Shown: positions 1-8,673, numbered from the stretch's first letter. The stretch: DNA of 64,000 bases from Paractinoplanes durhamensis (GCF_016862175.1 NZ_BOML01000066.1:61074-125073), one strand, 5' to 3'. The notes: a model not told the origin generated them from the sequence alone. Numbers and translations are program-made.

Positions 1-1245
1 GTCCTTCTGCTCGTCGAGCACCCGCAGCTCGCTGATCAGCCGGGACTGGCGCAGCGCCAGGCGCTGCTGGCGGACCGAGTGGTCGATGTCGCGGCCCAGC
101 CCGGCCACCACCGCCCGTTCGTCCTCGGTCCAGTCCGGCCGCGCCGGACGGCTGAGCAGGATCAGCCCGGGCGGGCAGTCGTCGTCGCCGCTGATCGCCA
201 CCGCGATGCCACCGGGCATGCCGGGCACGTCCCGGGCCTTGCCGGGCTGACCGGCCCGGATCCGCCGGATCACCTCCGTGTCCAGCTCGGGCGCATGCTC
301 CGGCCAGCTCACCGCGAAGGTGGCGCCGCGGCCGACGCTGTAGCGGCCGTAGACGGTGTCGGCACCGAGCGTGGTGGCGATCATCCGGGCCAGCCGGCGG
401 CCGTTCTCGGTCGGGTCCTCCCGCTCGGTGCGCAGCTCGGCCGCGACCCGCTGGCGCAGCTCCACCGTGCCGACCCGGGCCTGCTCGGCGTTGAGCAGCC
501 GCTCGATCTCGGCGGCCAGGTCGTTGAGGGTCCCGATCACCGCGCGCATCTCGGCCGGCCCGGTCGGCTCGGCGCGCGCGCTGCGCTCACCGTCGGCGAG
601 GCGGCGCAGCGTGTGCCGGATGTGCTCGACCGGTTGCAGCAGGTGCCGCTGATGCAGGTAGGCGATGCCGAGGCCGGTGATCAGCACGAGCACGGCGAGG
701 GCGGCGAAGAGCAGCTGCACCCGGTTGGTGGTCTGCTGGTCGGCGACCAGCAGTTGCTCGCGCTCGGCGCCGATCGACGCGGTCACCGCCGCGTTGGCGG
801 TGCGGATGTCGTCGAAGAGCGCCTTGCCCCGCGCGGCCCGGTCGGCGTCCACGTCGGCGACCCCGGCGTTGACGATCGGGACGGCGTACGCGTAAAGCCA
901 TTCCTGGATCGCCGCGCTCTCCGCGGCCACCAGGCGCTCGATGCCGGCATCATCAGCCCGCACGGAAAGCCGGTCCAGCTCGACCGCGGCGCCGCTGCGG
1001 CCGCTGTTGTAGGGAGAGAGGTAGGCGTTGTCGCCGGTGAGCTGAAAACCGCGCACACCGGTCTCGGCGTCGGTCATGAACTGCAGCACCGACCGGTTGG
1101 CGTCGAACATCCAGTCGATCCGGGTGGCCCGCTCGGCGTGCCGGGTCTGCAACCGGTCGCCGACCACCAGCTGGAGGGTGACCAGGGCGAGGAACAGCAC
1201 GCACAGGACGACGAAACCGGCGGCGACCCGCCGCCGCAGGTTCAT
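1..1245 (-). CDS. CHASE3-domain sensor protein, partial (histidine kinase or similar)
   Basis: The reading frame runs leftward from ATG at 1245 and is open at the window edge, so only the first 415 codons are seen. Residues 8-28 form a membrane helix. The next segment has the CHASE3 signature AETGVRGFQLTGDNAY (about 60-75), an extracytoplasmic helical sensor. A second membrane helix lies at about 176-196, followed by a HAMP-like linker and a GAF-like region. A kinase, cyclase or phosphatase output domain would be expected beyond the edge; a histidine kinase is the likeliest, but this is inference. The start overlaps the stop of the upstream GAF kinase as ATGA, so the two are probably translationally coupled. 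Confidence 0.8.
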   Translation of the reverse strand, partial: MNLRRRVAAGFVVLCVLFLALVTLQLVVGDRLQTRHAERATRIDWMFDANRSVLQFMTDAETGVRGFQLTGDNAYLSPYNSGRSGAAVELDRLSVRADDAGIERLVAAESAAIQEWLYAYAVPIVNAGVADVDADRAARGKALFDDIRTANAAVTASIGAEREQLLVADQQTTNRVQLLFAALAVLVLITGLGIAYLHQRHLLQPVEHIRHTLRRLADGERSARAEPTGPAEMRAVIGTLNDLAAEIERLLNAEQARVGTVELRQRVAAELRTEREDPTENGRRLARMIATTLGADTVYGRYSVGRGATFAVSWPEHAPELDTEVIRRIRAGQPGKARDVPGMPGGIAVAISGDDDCPPGLILLSRPARPDWTEDERAVVAGLGRDIDHSVRQQRLALRQSRLISELRVLDEQKD

Positions 1246-2507
1246 CGCCGGCCCGCCGCGACCGCCGCGGTGGCCGGCACGGTGAACGTGACGGTGGTGC
1301 CGCCGCCCGGGGTGTCGGCGGCCGCGATCCGGCCGCCGTGCCGGTCGGCGATCCGCTGGCAGGTGGACAGGCCGACGCCGTGCCCGGTGCGAGCGGCCGG
1401 GTCGACCTGGGCGAACATCTCGAAGACGCGGGTGCGCTGATCGGGCGGGATGCCGCGGCCGTTGTCGGCGATCCGCACCATCCACTCGCCGTCTCGCCGC
1501 TCGGCGCCGATCGTGATCCGGCAGGGCCGCTCCGGGTGGCGGTACTTCAGCGAGTTGCCGATCAGGTTCTGCAGCAGCTGCCGGATCAGGGTGGGGTCGC
1601 AGTCGAGCTCGGGCAGGTCACCCTCGACCGTGACGACGGCGCCGTCGATCCGCGGGGCCAGGTCGGACAGGGCCAGCTCGACCAGGTCGCCGAGGCGGGC
1701 CGGCTCGAACCGGCAGGGGGCGTGGCCGGCCTGGGCGTACGACAGCAGGGACGTGATCAGCCCGGACATCCGGCCGACCGCGCGCCGGCCGGCGCCGATC
1801 CACCGGGCCGACTGCTCGTCGGCGGCGTGCCGCTCGCCGAGCACCTCGAGGTAGCCGTTGACCACGCTGAGCGGGGCGGCCAGGTCGTGGCTGACCACGG
1901 CCGCGAACTGCTCCAGCTCGGCGTTGGAGCGGCGCAGCTCGCCGTTGGCGGCGGCCAGGTCGGCGTGGGCGCGTTCCAGCTCGGAGTGCTTGGTGCCGAG
2001 CTCGACGGCGAGCTCGCCGTTGACCCGGGCCTGCCGGCGGCGCTCGAACAGGGCCACGATGACCAGGGCCAGGTCCTGCAGGCGGGCCACCTGGCCGGCG
2101 GTCAGGTCACCGGGCTCGGTGTCGAAGACGCAGAGCGAGCCCAGGGCGTACCCCTGCGGGGTGATCAGCGGCGCCGAGGCGTAGAAGCGCACGTGGCCGA
2201 GCTCGCCGGTGACCCACGGGTTGATCCGGAAGAGCGGGTCGATGCTCGCATCCCGGCGGTACACGAACTCGCCCTGCTCGAAGTGCACGGCGCACATCGA
2301 GTCGGACCGCGCCGAGATGCCGCCCTCGAAACCGGTCGAGGTGAGCTGGCACTGCCGGTTCTCGTCGATCAGGTTGAGGGTGCCGTTGGGCACCCCGGCC
2401 ACCTGCGCGGCCACCCGGACGACCGCCTCCAGCTCGTCCCCCGCGGGCAGGTCGAGCAGGCGGTACTCGTGCAGGGCGGCGATCCGCTCCTGCTCGTGGG
2501 TGGTCAC
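1242..2507 (-). CDS. GAF-domain sensor histidine kinase
   Basis: 421 aa, cytoplasmic, no membrane helix. An N-terminal GAF domain (about 20-160, with the C-x-L-T-S-T-G-F pattern seen in phytochrome-like kinases) is followed by a short coiled coil (165-200). The HisKA box VVSHDLAAPL has phospho-acceptor His207. The ATPase has the N box NLIGNSLKY (314-322), G1 DNGRGIP (348-354) and G2 GHGVGL (375-380). It should autophosphorylate in response to a ligand or light/redox cue; no cognate regulator is visible. The GTG start lies inside a perfect 15-bp inverted repeat and has no clear Shine-Dalgarno sequence. It is 39 bp downstream of the PBP stop and overlaps the CHASE3 gene by ATGA, so the three genes look like one transcript. 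Confidence 0.88.
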   Translation of the reverse strand: MTTHEQERIAALHEYRLLDLPAGDELEAVVRVAAQVAGVPNGTLNLIDENRQCQLTSTGFEGGISARSDSMCAVHFEQGEFVYRRDASIDPLFRINPWVTGELGHVRFYASAPLITPQGYALGSLCVFDTEPGDLTAGQVARLQDLALVIVALFERRRQARVNGELAVELGTKHSELERAHADLAAANGELRRSNAELEQFAAVVSHDLAAPLSVVNGYLEVLGERHAADEQSARWIGAGRRAVGRMSGLITSLLSYAQAGHAPCRFEPARLGDLVELALSDLAPRIDGAVVTVEGDLPELDCDPTLIRQLLQNLIGNSLKYRHPERPCRITIGAERRDGEWMVRIADNGRGIPPDQRTRVFEMFAQVDPAARTGHGVGLSTCQRIADRHGGRIAAADTPGGGTTVTFTVPATAAVAAGRR

Positions 2508-2536
2508 CTGGATATTTTCGGCAGGTGACCACCCAC
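2496..2536 (-). promoter_or_regulatory. Perfect 15-bp inverted repeat over the start of the GAF kinase gene
   Basis: Arms 2496-2510 and 2522-2536 are exact reverse complements (GTGGGTGGTCACCTG on the plus strand) around an AT-rich 11-nt loop. The hairpin starts 10 bp after the PBP stop and includes the GTG start of the kinase. It could act as a terminator without a U tract, an attenuator that hides the kinase start, or a protein-binding site. Which one is not decided by the sequence. Confidence 0.6.
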
Positions 2537-2546
2537 TACTGAGTTT

Positions 2547-4646
2547 TCAGCCGCCGAACGCGATCGCACTGCTCGGCGTGGTGAAATCGTCGTAGTCGTC
2601 CCCCGACGCCACCCGCAGGGCCTTCGCCACCCCGACGATCACCTGGGCCTGCACCGCGCTGCCCACGTGGTTCGACGGGTCGGCCGGGTCGGCCGCGATG
2701 CCGGCCGCCACCGCGGCCCGGGTGAAGCCGACGAACGTCTCGGTGCTGTTGTCCTCGGTGCTGCCGGTCTTCCCGGCCACCGGCCGGCCGTTGAAGATCG
2801 AGTTCACCGAGGTGGCGGTGCCGCCGTCGCACTTGCCGAAGCTGCTCTGCTGGCCCACCGGGCAGCGGGCCGCGTCGGTGGCGGCCCGGGCCACGTCGGC
2901 GTCGAGCACCTGCTTGCAGTTGCTCGCCACGGTCACCTTCGCGCCGTCCGAGGCGGTGATCGACGAGACCGGCAGCGGCGAGCAGTAGGTGCCCTCCGAC
3001 GCCACCGTCGCGTACGCCGAGGCCAGTTCGAGCGGGGTGGTGTCGATGACGCCGAGGGTGAACGAGCCCCAGCTGTCGGCGCTGGTCGCGGCCATCTCCG
3101 CGTCGCTCTTGGCGGCGAAGCTGATCCCCAGCTTCTTCGCCTCGGCCACCACCGCGGCCGGCCCGATCTGCTCCTCCAGGTGCACGAAGTACGTGTTCAC
3201 CGACCGGCCGAATGCGTTCCACATGGTGCGGTAGCCGTCCATCCAGCTGGGGTTGGCGTTGCCCGGGCAGTAGTAGCCGTTGCAGTTGCCGGAGCCGCTG
3301 TCCGGCCACTCGGTCTGATATTTCGACGGCGAGTCGAAGCCCGAGTTCAGCGGCTGCCCGGCCTCCAGCGCGGCCAGCATGGTGAACATCTTGAAGGTCG
3401 ACCCGGACGGATAGCCGGTCACCCCGGTCCCGCCGCTGACCAGCGGATTCACCGTGTTCTGGGTGCCCTTCGCGGTCGAGTACCTCCGGTTGACGGCCAG
3501 CGCGAGGACCTTGCCGGTGCCCGGCTGCACGACCGCGATCGGCAGGACCTTCTTGCTGTTCAGGCCGTAGACGGCGCGGGACTGCTCGGAGGCGGTCTGC
3601 TGCACGTCCGGGTCGAGCGTGGTGACGATCGTGTAGCCGCCGCGGCGCAGCGCGGCGTCCCGCTCGGTGGTGGTCGAGCCGAACTGGGCCTGGGTGTCCC
3701 ACCAGCGCTGCACGTAGTCGCAGAAGAAGCCCCAGCCGTTGGTCTTGCCGGCCGCGTCCACGCAGCCGTTGGGCTGGGTCTTGCCGGAGTACTTCAGCTT
3801 CTCGGCGGTGGCCGCCCGGTGCTGCGCGGCGGTGATCATCCCGGCCTTCTCCATGGCGCTCAGCACGTACTCCTGGCGGACCTTGGCCTTGGTCTGGTCG
3901 CCGCTGCTGACCGGGTTGTAGGCGTCCGGCGACTGGGTGATGCCGGCGATCAGCGAGGCCTGGGCCAGGTCGAGCTTGGCCGGGGTGGTGCCGAAGATGC
4001 GCCGGGCGGCCGCCTCGATGCCGTACGCGCCGTCGCCGAAATACACGATGTTCAGGTAGTTCTGCAGGATCTGCTGCTTGGAGAGCTTCTGCTCCAGCGC
4101 GACCGCGTACTTGATCTCCTTGAGCTTGCGCGCCGGGGTGTCCTCGGTCGCCGCGGCCCGCTCCGCCGCCGTCAGGCTCGGGTCCTCCTTGAGCACGTTC
4201 CGCACGTACTGCATGGTCAGCGTGGAGGCGCCCTGCTCGGCGGTGCCCTTGCGGGCGTCGTTGACCAGCGCCCGGGCGACGCCCTTCACGTCGACGCCGC
4301 CGTGCTGGAAGAACCGCACGTCCTCGGCGGCCACGATGGCGTTCTGCATGACCGTGGAGATCTGGCCCAGGGCCACGTCGTGCCGGTCCTCGTCGTAGAA
4401 CGTCGTGATCAGGGTTTTGCCGTCGTTGGCGTAGACCCGGGTGACCTGGGCGCTCGCCGGGCTCAGCAGCTGCTCGGGCAGTTCGTCCTTCTGTTTGTCG
4501 GCCCAGTGGGTCCCGGCGAGGACGAGCGTGCCGGTCGGGATGGCCGCCACCCCCACGAGGACGCCGATCAGCGCGAGCACTCCGCTGAACCGCGCCAGGG
4601 CGCCTCGGCGACGGCGTCCGGGTGTTCGGTTGGAGGGGTTGGTCAT
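2547..4646 (-). CDS. Class A penicillin-binding protein (transglycosylase/transpeptidase)
   Basis: 699 aa bifunctional peptidoglycan synthase. After a basic N-terminus there is one membrane anchor (about 17-45). The glycosyltransferase domain has EDVRFFQHGG (from residue 108, catalytic Glu) and GASTLTMQ. The transpeptidase domain has STFK (serine about 416, lysine about 419), SVN (482-484) and KTG (626-628). It polymerises lipid II glycan and cross-links stem peptides outside the membrane. I place the start at ATG 4646 rather than an upstream in-frame codon at 4688 because an AAAGGAA ribosome binding site lies 8-10 nt upstream of 4646. No PASTA repeats follow. It is first in a leftward run with two sensor genes. 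Confidence 0.93.
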   Translation of the reverse strand: MTNPSNRTPGRRRRGALARFSGVLALIGVLVGVAAIPTGTLVLAGTHWADKQKDELPEQLLSPASAQVTRVYANDGKTLITTFYDEDRHDVALGQISTVMQNAIVAAEDVRFFQHGGVDVKGVARALVNDARKGTAEQGASTLTMQYVRNVLKEDPSLTAAERAAATEDTPARKLKEIKYAVALEQKLSKQQILQNYLNIVYFGDGAYGIEAAARRIFGTTPAKLDLAQASLIAGITQSPDAYNPVSSGDQTKAKVRQEYVLSAMEKAGMITAAQHRAATAEKLKYSGKTQPNGCVDAAGKTNGWGFFCDYVQRWWDTQAQFGSTTTERDAALRRGGYTIVTTLDPDVQQTASEQSRAVYGLNSKKVLPIAVVQPGTGKVLALAVNRRYSTAKGTQNTVNPLVSGGTGVTGYPSGSTFKMFTMLAALEAGQPLNSGFDSPSKYQTEWPDSGSGNCNGYYCPGNANPSWMDGYRTMWNAFGRSVNTYFVHLEEQIGPAAVVAEAKKLGISFAAKSDAEMAATSADSWGSFTLGVIDTTPLELASAYATVASEGTYCSPLPVSSITASDGAKVTVASNCKQVLDADVARAATDAARCPVGQQSSFGKCDGGTATSVNSIFNGRPVAGKTGSTEDNSTETFVGFTRAAVAAGIAADPADPSNHVGSAVQAQVIVGVAKALRVASGDDYDDFTTPSSAIAFGG

Positions 4647-5039
4647 CCGCAAGTTCCTTTCTGACGTACGCCTTTCAGTCGGTAGCACCGGATTCTGAGA
4701 TCTACCTGGGTTTCGTTACCGATCCGTAACCTCCAGGCACCCCTATACACGTGGTGACCATCACACCGGACACCAAGCATCGATCTGTCCGGATTGGGGA
4801 TGGAATTCCGACCCCCACGATGATCAACGTCACTCAGCGTGATCAGAATCCAGTGACTTGGGTTACTGACTGGTAGGTCTGCCACTTGTAGTCCGTGAGC
4901 TGGGGCGGCAACATTTCCCGCACGTAAACGACGGCATCGACGGACCTCACTGATGGCGGAAGATCGACTGGGTCGCCCGTCGATGCGAGCCCATGCAGGT
5001 GGGGACCCGTGCGAGCAGTCTGAATCCATAGGAGGATCC
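4647..5039. promoter_or_regulatory. Divergent promoter region with two GTTAC-N6-GTA palindromes
   Basis: This 393-bp gap separates the PBP gene (leftward) and the DUF6230 gene (rightward). Two elements share one design: GTTAC-CGATCC-GTAAC at 4715-4730 and GTTAC-TGACTG-GTAGG at 4862-4877. The first is 70 bp upstream of the PBP start, the second 163 bp upstream of the DUF6230 start. An imperfect palindrome centred on GGAATTCC lies near 4803. No coding frame in the gap looks real. A common regulator is inferred, not shown. Confidence 0.5.
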
Positions 5040-5660
5040 GTGAAGGATGCGCTGAGCGGGCAGGGAGAAGGGCGCACCAACTGGCGCCGCTTCGCCATCG
5101 CCGCTGTCATCCCGGGTGCGGTCGCCGGAGCACTGATCGCGGGCGTCGCGTCGGGTGCGCTGGCCGCCAGCTTCTCGGTGTCGGGCACGCAGTTCAAGCT
5201 TTCCGCCTCGAAGCTTGAAGGCACCGGCTTCACCCAGTACAGCGGTGCCCTCGGCAAGGCCGACGGCAGCGTGGTTCCGGCAGCGATGTCCGGCATCAAG
5301 TCCGCGAAGATCACCAACCTCTGCCAGACCGTGGCGGCGGGGCCGATCGTTCTTCGCATCGAAGCAGGCAAGGCCGACGGCAAGCCTGTCGAGGCCTCCG
5401 ACCTGCTGATCGGCATGTCCGAGCTCGGTGGTGACGCCACGTTCACCAACATCGACATCGGCCAGGACGCGTCCACGCTCACCAAGGACGGCCGTCCGGC
5501 CGCCGAGCACGGCGCGGTTGGCGGCTTCGGCCAGCAGGCCGACGGCGTGACGATCGACAACCTCAAGCAGGTTGCGTACTCGACCTCGGCGTCGACCTTC
5601 AAGCTCACCGGTATGAGCCTGAAGCTCTACGTGGGCAACGGTCAGGAATGCTTCAGCTGA
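5040..5660 (+). CDS. DUF6230 family exported protein
   Basis: 206 aa. The GTG start at 5040 follows a strong GGAGG at 5031-5035 with 4-nt spacing; an upstream in-frame ATG at 4953 has no such site. Residues 15-42 form a hydrophobic signal or anchor segment, then come small-residue-rich beta-type repeats ending in a lone Cys (GQECFS). The family is restricted to Actinobacteria and is often mislabelled cholesterol esterase; no hydrolase motif is visible here. The next gene encodes the DUF6114 partner, whose C-terminal half has a similar composition, so both probably act together at the envelope. Function is unknown. Confidence 0.8.
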   Translation: MKDALSGQGEGRTNWRRFAIAAVIPGAVAGALIAGVASGALAASFSVSGTQFKLSASKLEGTGFTQYSGALGKADGSVVPAAMSGIKSAKITNLCQTVAAGPIVLRIEAGKADGKPVEASDLLIGMSELGGDATFTNIDIGQDASTLTKDGRPAAEHGAVGGFGQQADGVTIDNLKQVAYSTSASTFKLTGMSLKLYVGNGQECFS

Positions 5661-5670
5661 TCTGACGTGT

Positions 5671-5698
5671 GGGGCTCGCGGGATGACCCGCGAGCCCC
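5671..5698 (+). terminator. Strong hairpin between DUF6230 and DUF6114 genes
   Basis: A perfect 12-bp stem (5671-5682 with 5687-5698, arm GGGGCTCGCGGG) closes a 4-nt ATGA loop 10 bp after the DUF6230 stop. A run of five T lies 14 bp further on. It is probably a partial terminator or mRNA-stabilising hairpin that sets different levels of the two products. Confidence 0.7.
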
Positions 5699-5713
5699 GT
5701 TCATGTACGGCCT

Positions 5714-5753
5714 TTTTCGCACCCCCACATAGCTTTTCGCACCACATATAGCT
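5714..5753 (+). repeat. Imperfect 20-bp direct repeat in the DUF6114 leader
   Basis: TTTTCGCACC followed by (CC)ACATAGC occurs twice back to back (5714-5733 and 5734-5753), ending one base before the GGAGG of the DUF6114 gene. It may be an operator or a duplication; the sequence does not tell. Confidence 0.45.
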
Positions 5754-5762
5754 GGAGGACCT

Positions 5763-7412
5763 GTGGCGACCGACAACATCTGGGGCAAGTTCCGCCGATG
5801 GCGGCGGCACCGCCCGTTCTGGGGCGGTCTGTTCCTCATCCTGTCGGCGGTCGAGCTCTACCTCAGCGCCAACCTGTCCCTCGGGGGCCTCGAGGTGCAC
5901 CTCGGCCCGCAGGGCTTCCTCTCCTACCTGCTGCCGCTGATCCTGCTGATCGCCGGCATCCTGATCTGGGTCACCCCGCAGCAGCGCCTCTTCTACGCGA
6001 TCGTCGGGCTGCTCGCCGCGCTCTACTCGTTCATCGGCCTCAACCTCGGCGGCTTCTTCATCGGCATGCTGCTCGGCATCCTCGGCGGCGCGCTGGTGAT
6101 CGCCTGGGGTCCGCCGAAGTCCCGGCCCGGTGACGGCCTGCAGGGCGCCCCGCCCACCGGTGAGCCCACCGACAAGGACGAGGACGAGCCGCGCGACCAC
6201 GGCGACGACATCTTCGGCCCGCCGAACGAGGACATCGACCAGACTCAGCGGATCGAGATCGCCGGGCACGACGATCGGCCGCACGAGCACCCGGTCCGGC
6301 CGGCCATCCAGTCGTTCGCCGCGGTCCCGGCCGAGGGGCCGCGGGCCGGTCTGAGCCGGCTGAGCGGCAGCCTGACCGGCAACCGCAAGAAGGCGATCGC
6401 GCTCAGCTTCGTCCCGGTCGCGGTCATCGCCACCCTGGTCGCCGGCAGCAACCTGACCGCCAGCGCCGCGGAGTGCCCGGAGGGCCTGCCCTCCCGCTCC
6501 ACCGCCGCCACCACGACCGCCGCCGCAGCCGTGTCGAAGGCCGCCGCCAAGAAGACCACCGCCCCGGCAGCGGCGAAGAAGACCACCACCCCCGCGAAGA
6601 AGGCGACCGCCACCGCGACGGCCACCGCCACCGCGACCAGCACGGGCACCGACGAGTCGGCCGCCGACGACAGCAGCGGCAACGTGATCGTCGACGGCAT
6701 CGGGGACTTCATCGACGGCGTCAGCAACCTGCTCGGCCTCAACGACGAAGAGACGTCGTCCCCGAGCGAGTCGCCGTCACCGTCGGAGTCGGCCACCACC
6801 GAGACCAAGGAACCGGAACCGACGGCCACCACCACCACGCCGGCCGACGACGAGACCACCGCGACGGCCGACCCGACCACCACCGCCACCGACGCCACGC
6901 CCACGAAGACCACCGGCTCGGCGACGGTCGAGCCGACCGCCACCGGCAGCGAGATCCCCTGCCTCGGCGCCCGGGTCTACGGCAAGGTGGCCAGCGCCGA
7001 CGACATCCCGAACGTGGCGAAGGAGCCCGGCCTCATGGAGGTCGACTCGCTGACCATGTACAACTCGACCTACGACGGCGTGGTCGACATGCCGAAGGTC
7101 GGCGGCGGCACCTACAAGGCGCTGAAGTTCAGCATGGACAAGGCGACCAACAAGCCGTTCACGCTGAGCATCGACGAGCCCAACGGCAGCAAGACGGTCA
7201 TCACCAGCGCGTCGCTGACCACCACCGACAACGTGAAGTTCTACACCCCGGAATTCAAGGGCAACCTGTTCGGCCTGATCCCGGTGGTCTTCACCCCCGA
7301 CAACCCGCCGCCGCTGACGCTGCCGATCCTCTGGTTCACCGAGGCCAAGATCAAGCTTGCGTACGTGCGTTGCGACACGCTCACCGGCGACCCCCTGAAG
7401 GTCGCGGGCTGA
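5763..7412 (+). CDS. DUF6114 family membrane protein with Thr/Ala-rich stalk
   Basis: 549 aa from GTG 5763, with GGAGG at 5754-5758. The N-terminal 110 residues hold about four membrane helices and match the DUF6114 region. An acidic and then Thr/Pro/Ala-rich low-complexity segment (about 130-400) follows, split by a further hydrophobic segment near 212-235. The C-terminal domain (about 400-549) is compact, with Cys pairs, and resembles DUF6230-type beta repeats. It likely anchors in the membrane and displays the last domain outside. The pairing with DUF6230 is typical for Actinobacteria. Lys/Ala/Thr-rich stretches (for example AAAKKTTAP) resemble wall-spanning stalks. No enzymatic motif is seen. 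Confidence 0.8.
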   Translation: MATDNIWGKFRRWRRHRPFWGGLFLILSAVELYLSANLSLGGLEVHLGPQGFLSYLLPLILLIAGILIWVTPQQRLFYAIVGLLAALYSFIGLNLGGFFIGMLLGILGGALVIAWGPPKSRPGDGLQGAPPTGEPTDKDEDEPRDHGDDIFGPPNEDIDQTQRIEIAGHDDRPHEHPVRPAIQSFAAVPAEGPRAGLSRLSGSLTGNRKKAIALSFVPVAVIATLVAGSNLTASAAECPEGLPSRSTAATTTAAAAVSKAAAKKTTAPAAAKKTTTPAKKATATATATATATSTGTDESAADDSSGNVIVDGIGDFIDGVSNLLGLNDEETSSPSESPSPSESATTETKEPEPTATTTTPADDETTATADPTTTATDATPTKTTGSATVEPTATGSEIPCLGARVYGKVASADDIPNVAKEPGLMEVDSLTMYNSTYDGVVDMPKVGGGTYKALKFSMDKATNKPFTLSIDEPNGSKTVITSASLTTTDNVKFYTPEFKGNLFGLIPVVFTPDNPPPLTLPILWFTEAKIKLAYVRCDTLTGDPLKVAG

Positions 7413-7496
7413 TCAGCCCCGGCGCTCCCGCCAGCCCGCGACGACGTCGTCGGCGTCGAGCGGCGGGAGCACCACGGGTGGGCCGGCCGGGCGGCG

Positions 7497-7543
7497 GATC
7501 TTGATGACTTTCCGTTCGTTTCACCCTCGCACTTTCCAAGATC
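7497..7543. repeat. 47-bp element with GATCTTG/CAAGATC ends, copy 1
   Basis: The element starts GATCTTGATGACTT and ends CTTTCCAAGATC, so its 7-bp termini are inverted repeats. It matches a second copy at 7641-7687 in 39 of 47 positions, with the ends strictly conserved and the middle diverged. This design fits a small palindromic dispersed element. Confidence 0.7.
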
Positions 7544-7640
7544 GGCGGGCGGTGACGGTGCTGGCGCCGACCCGCCGTCCACAGCGGCTCGAACCGCCAC
7601 AAATCGTCGCCTGCAATGGCCCCGGAGGCGCTGAAGCGGC

Positions 7641-7687
7641 GATCTTGATGACTTGCCGCCCGATTCAGCCACAAACTTTCCAAGATC
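7641..7687. repeat. 47-bp element with GATCTTG/CAAGATC ends, copy 2
   Basis: Second copy, same orientation, 144 bp from the first. Flanking bases (GGC before, GGCG after) are also similar, so the duplicated unit may reach about 55 bp. I saw no third copy elsewhere in the window. Confidence 0.7.
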
Positions 7688-7772
7688 GGCGAGCAGGCCG
7701 GGAACGCCGAACGGCGACGACGACGATCGGGTGCTACGGCAGGTGAAGGTGCGGGCTCCGGCCTCGGCTCGG

Positions 7773-8561
7773 TCAGCGGGGGTCGCGCGCGGCGAGGGCG
7801 TTCGCCTCGGCGTAGGTGATGGCGGGTGCGGCGGCCGGCGTTCCTGCCGCTATTGCCCTGGCGGTGGTCACGGCCGCGGCCAGGGCCGCGCGGAACAGCA
7901 TTGATCCGGTGCTGATCCGGGCCACGCCCAGGCCGGCCAGATGCGGGACGGTCATGCCGGGCAGAAGCAGGACATTCAGCGGGGCGGCCAGCTCGGTGGT
8001 GAGGGTGCGGATCTCGGCGTCGGCGGCAACCGCGGGGACGAAGATGCCGTCGGCGCCGGCCTCCACGTAGGTGCGGGCCCGGGTGAGGGTCTCGGCCAGG
8101 TCTGGTGGCGTGGCGCCGGGGAGCCAATGGGTGTCGGTTCGCGCGTTGACGAACAGGGCCGGGGTCCGGGCCTTGATGGCGGCGATCAGTTCGGCCTGGG
8201 CGGCCGGCGCGGTCAGGGTGCCGTCGGGGCGGCCGTCCTCGATGTTGATGCCGGCCGCGCCCGCCTCGAACAGGGCCTCGGCCAGGTCGGCCACCTCGTC
8301 GGGGCCGCCGCCGAAGCCGGCTTCGATGTCGACCGTCAACGGGATCGGGAGGCGGCCCTTCAAAGCTCTGACCAGGGTCTGGGTTTCCGCGCTTCCCTCG
8401 GCCCGGCCGTCGGGCAGGCCCGCCGCGGCGGCCACGCCCAGGCTGGTGGTGCCGATCGCGGCGAAGCCGGCCTCGGCCAGGGCCAGGGCGGACGCCACGT
8501 CCCAGGCGTTCGGGAGCAGCAGCGGGGTGCCGGGACGGTGCAGGGCGCGGAAGTCGGTCAT
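7773..8561 (-). CDS. Isocitrate lyase/PEP mutase family enzyme
   Basis: 262 aa TIM-barrel enzyme of the ICL/PEPM superfamily. Motifs seen: LLPNAWDVASA near the N-terminus, TVDIEAGFG (metal-binding Asp/Glu region), GINIEDG and an FVNARTD strand. The catalytic KKCGH of true isocitrate lyases is absent, so it belongs with the PEP mutase-like, oxaloacetate decarboxylase-like or methylisocitrate-lyase-like C-C or P-C bond enzymes; the substrate cannot be named. I use ATG 8561 (MTDFRALHRPG, the usual family N-terminus) rather than the longer frame to 8687, which would run over the start of the divergent DUF2277 gene. No Shine-Dalgarno sequence is obvious, so a leaderless start is possible. Confidence 0.85.
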   Translation of the reverse strand: MTDFRALHRPGTPLLLPNAWDVASALALAEAGFAAIGTTSLGVAAAAGLPDGRAEGSAETQTLVRALKGRLPIPLTVDIEAGFGGGPDEVADLAEALFEAGAAGINIEDGRPDGTLTAPAAQAELIAAIKARTPALFVNARTDTHWLPGATPPDLAETLTRARTYVEAGADGIFVPAVAADAEIRTLTTELAAPLNVLLLPGMTVPHLAGLGVARISTGSMLFRAALAAAVTTARAIAAGTPAAAPAITYAEANALAARDPR

Positions 8562-8673
8562 GGGGCGAACGGTAGGACCGGGACGCTTCGGTGGCGGGCG
8601 AAGCGGCGGGAAAATGTCGTACGCCCGGCGTAGGTTGAGCGAAGTTTCCGCCGCCCCGGGAGGATCAGACGCA

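Larger units (their letters stand above)
7413..7772. other. Gene-free gap with two MITE-like repeats
   Basis: 360 bp between the DUF6114 gene and the convergent PEP mutase-like gene. Its main content is the pair of 47-bp elements listed separately. Short frames here have no recognisable product. No clear terminator hairpin other than the repeats themselves. Confidence 0.6.

Noticed and set aside
2667..4664. 665-codon open frame on the plus strand
   Set aside because: It is antisense to the PBP gene, which carries all expected catalytic motifs; the frame has the His/Gly/Arg/Val-rich composition of a high-GC shadow.
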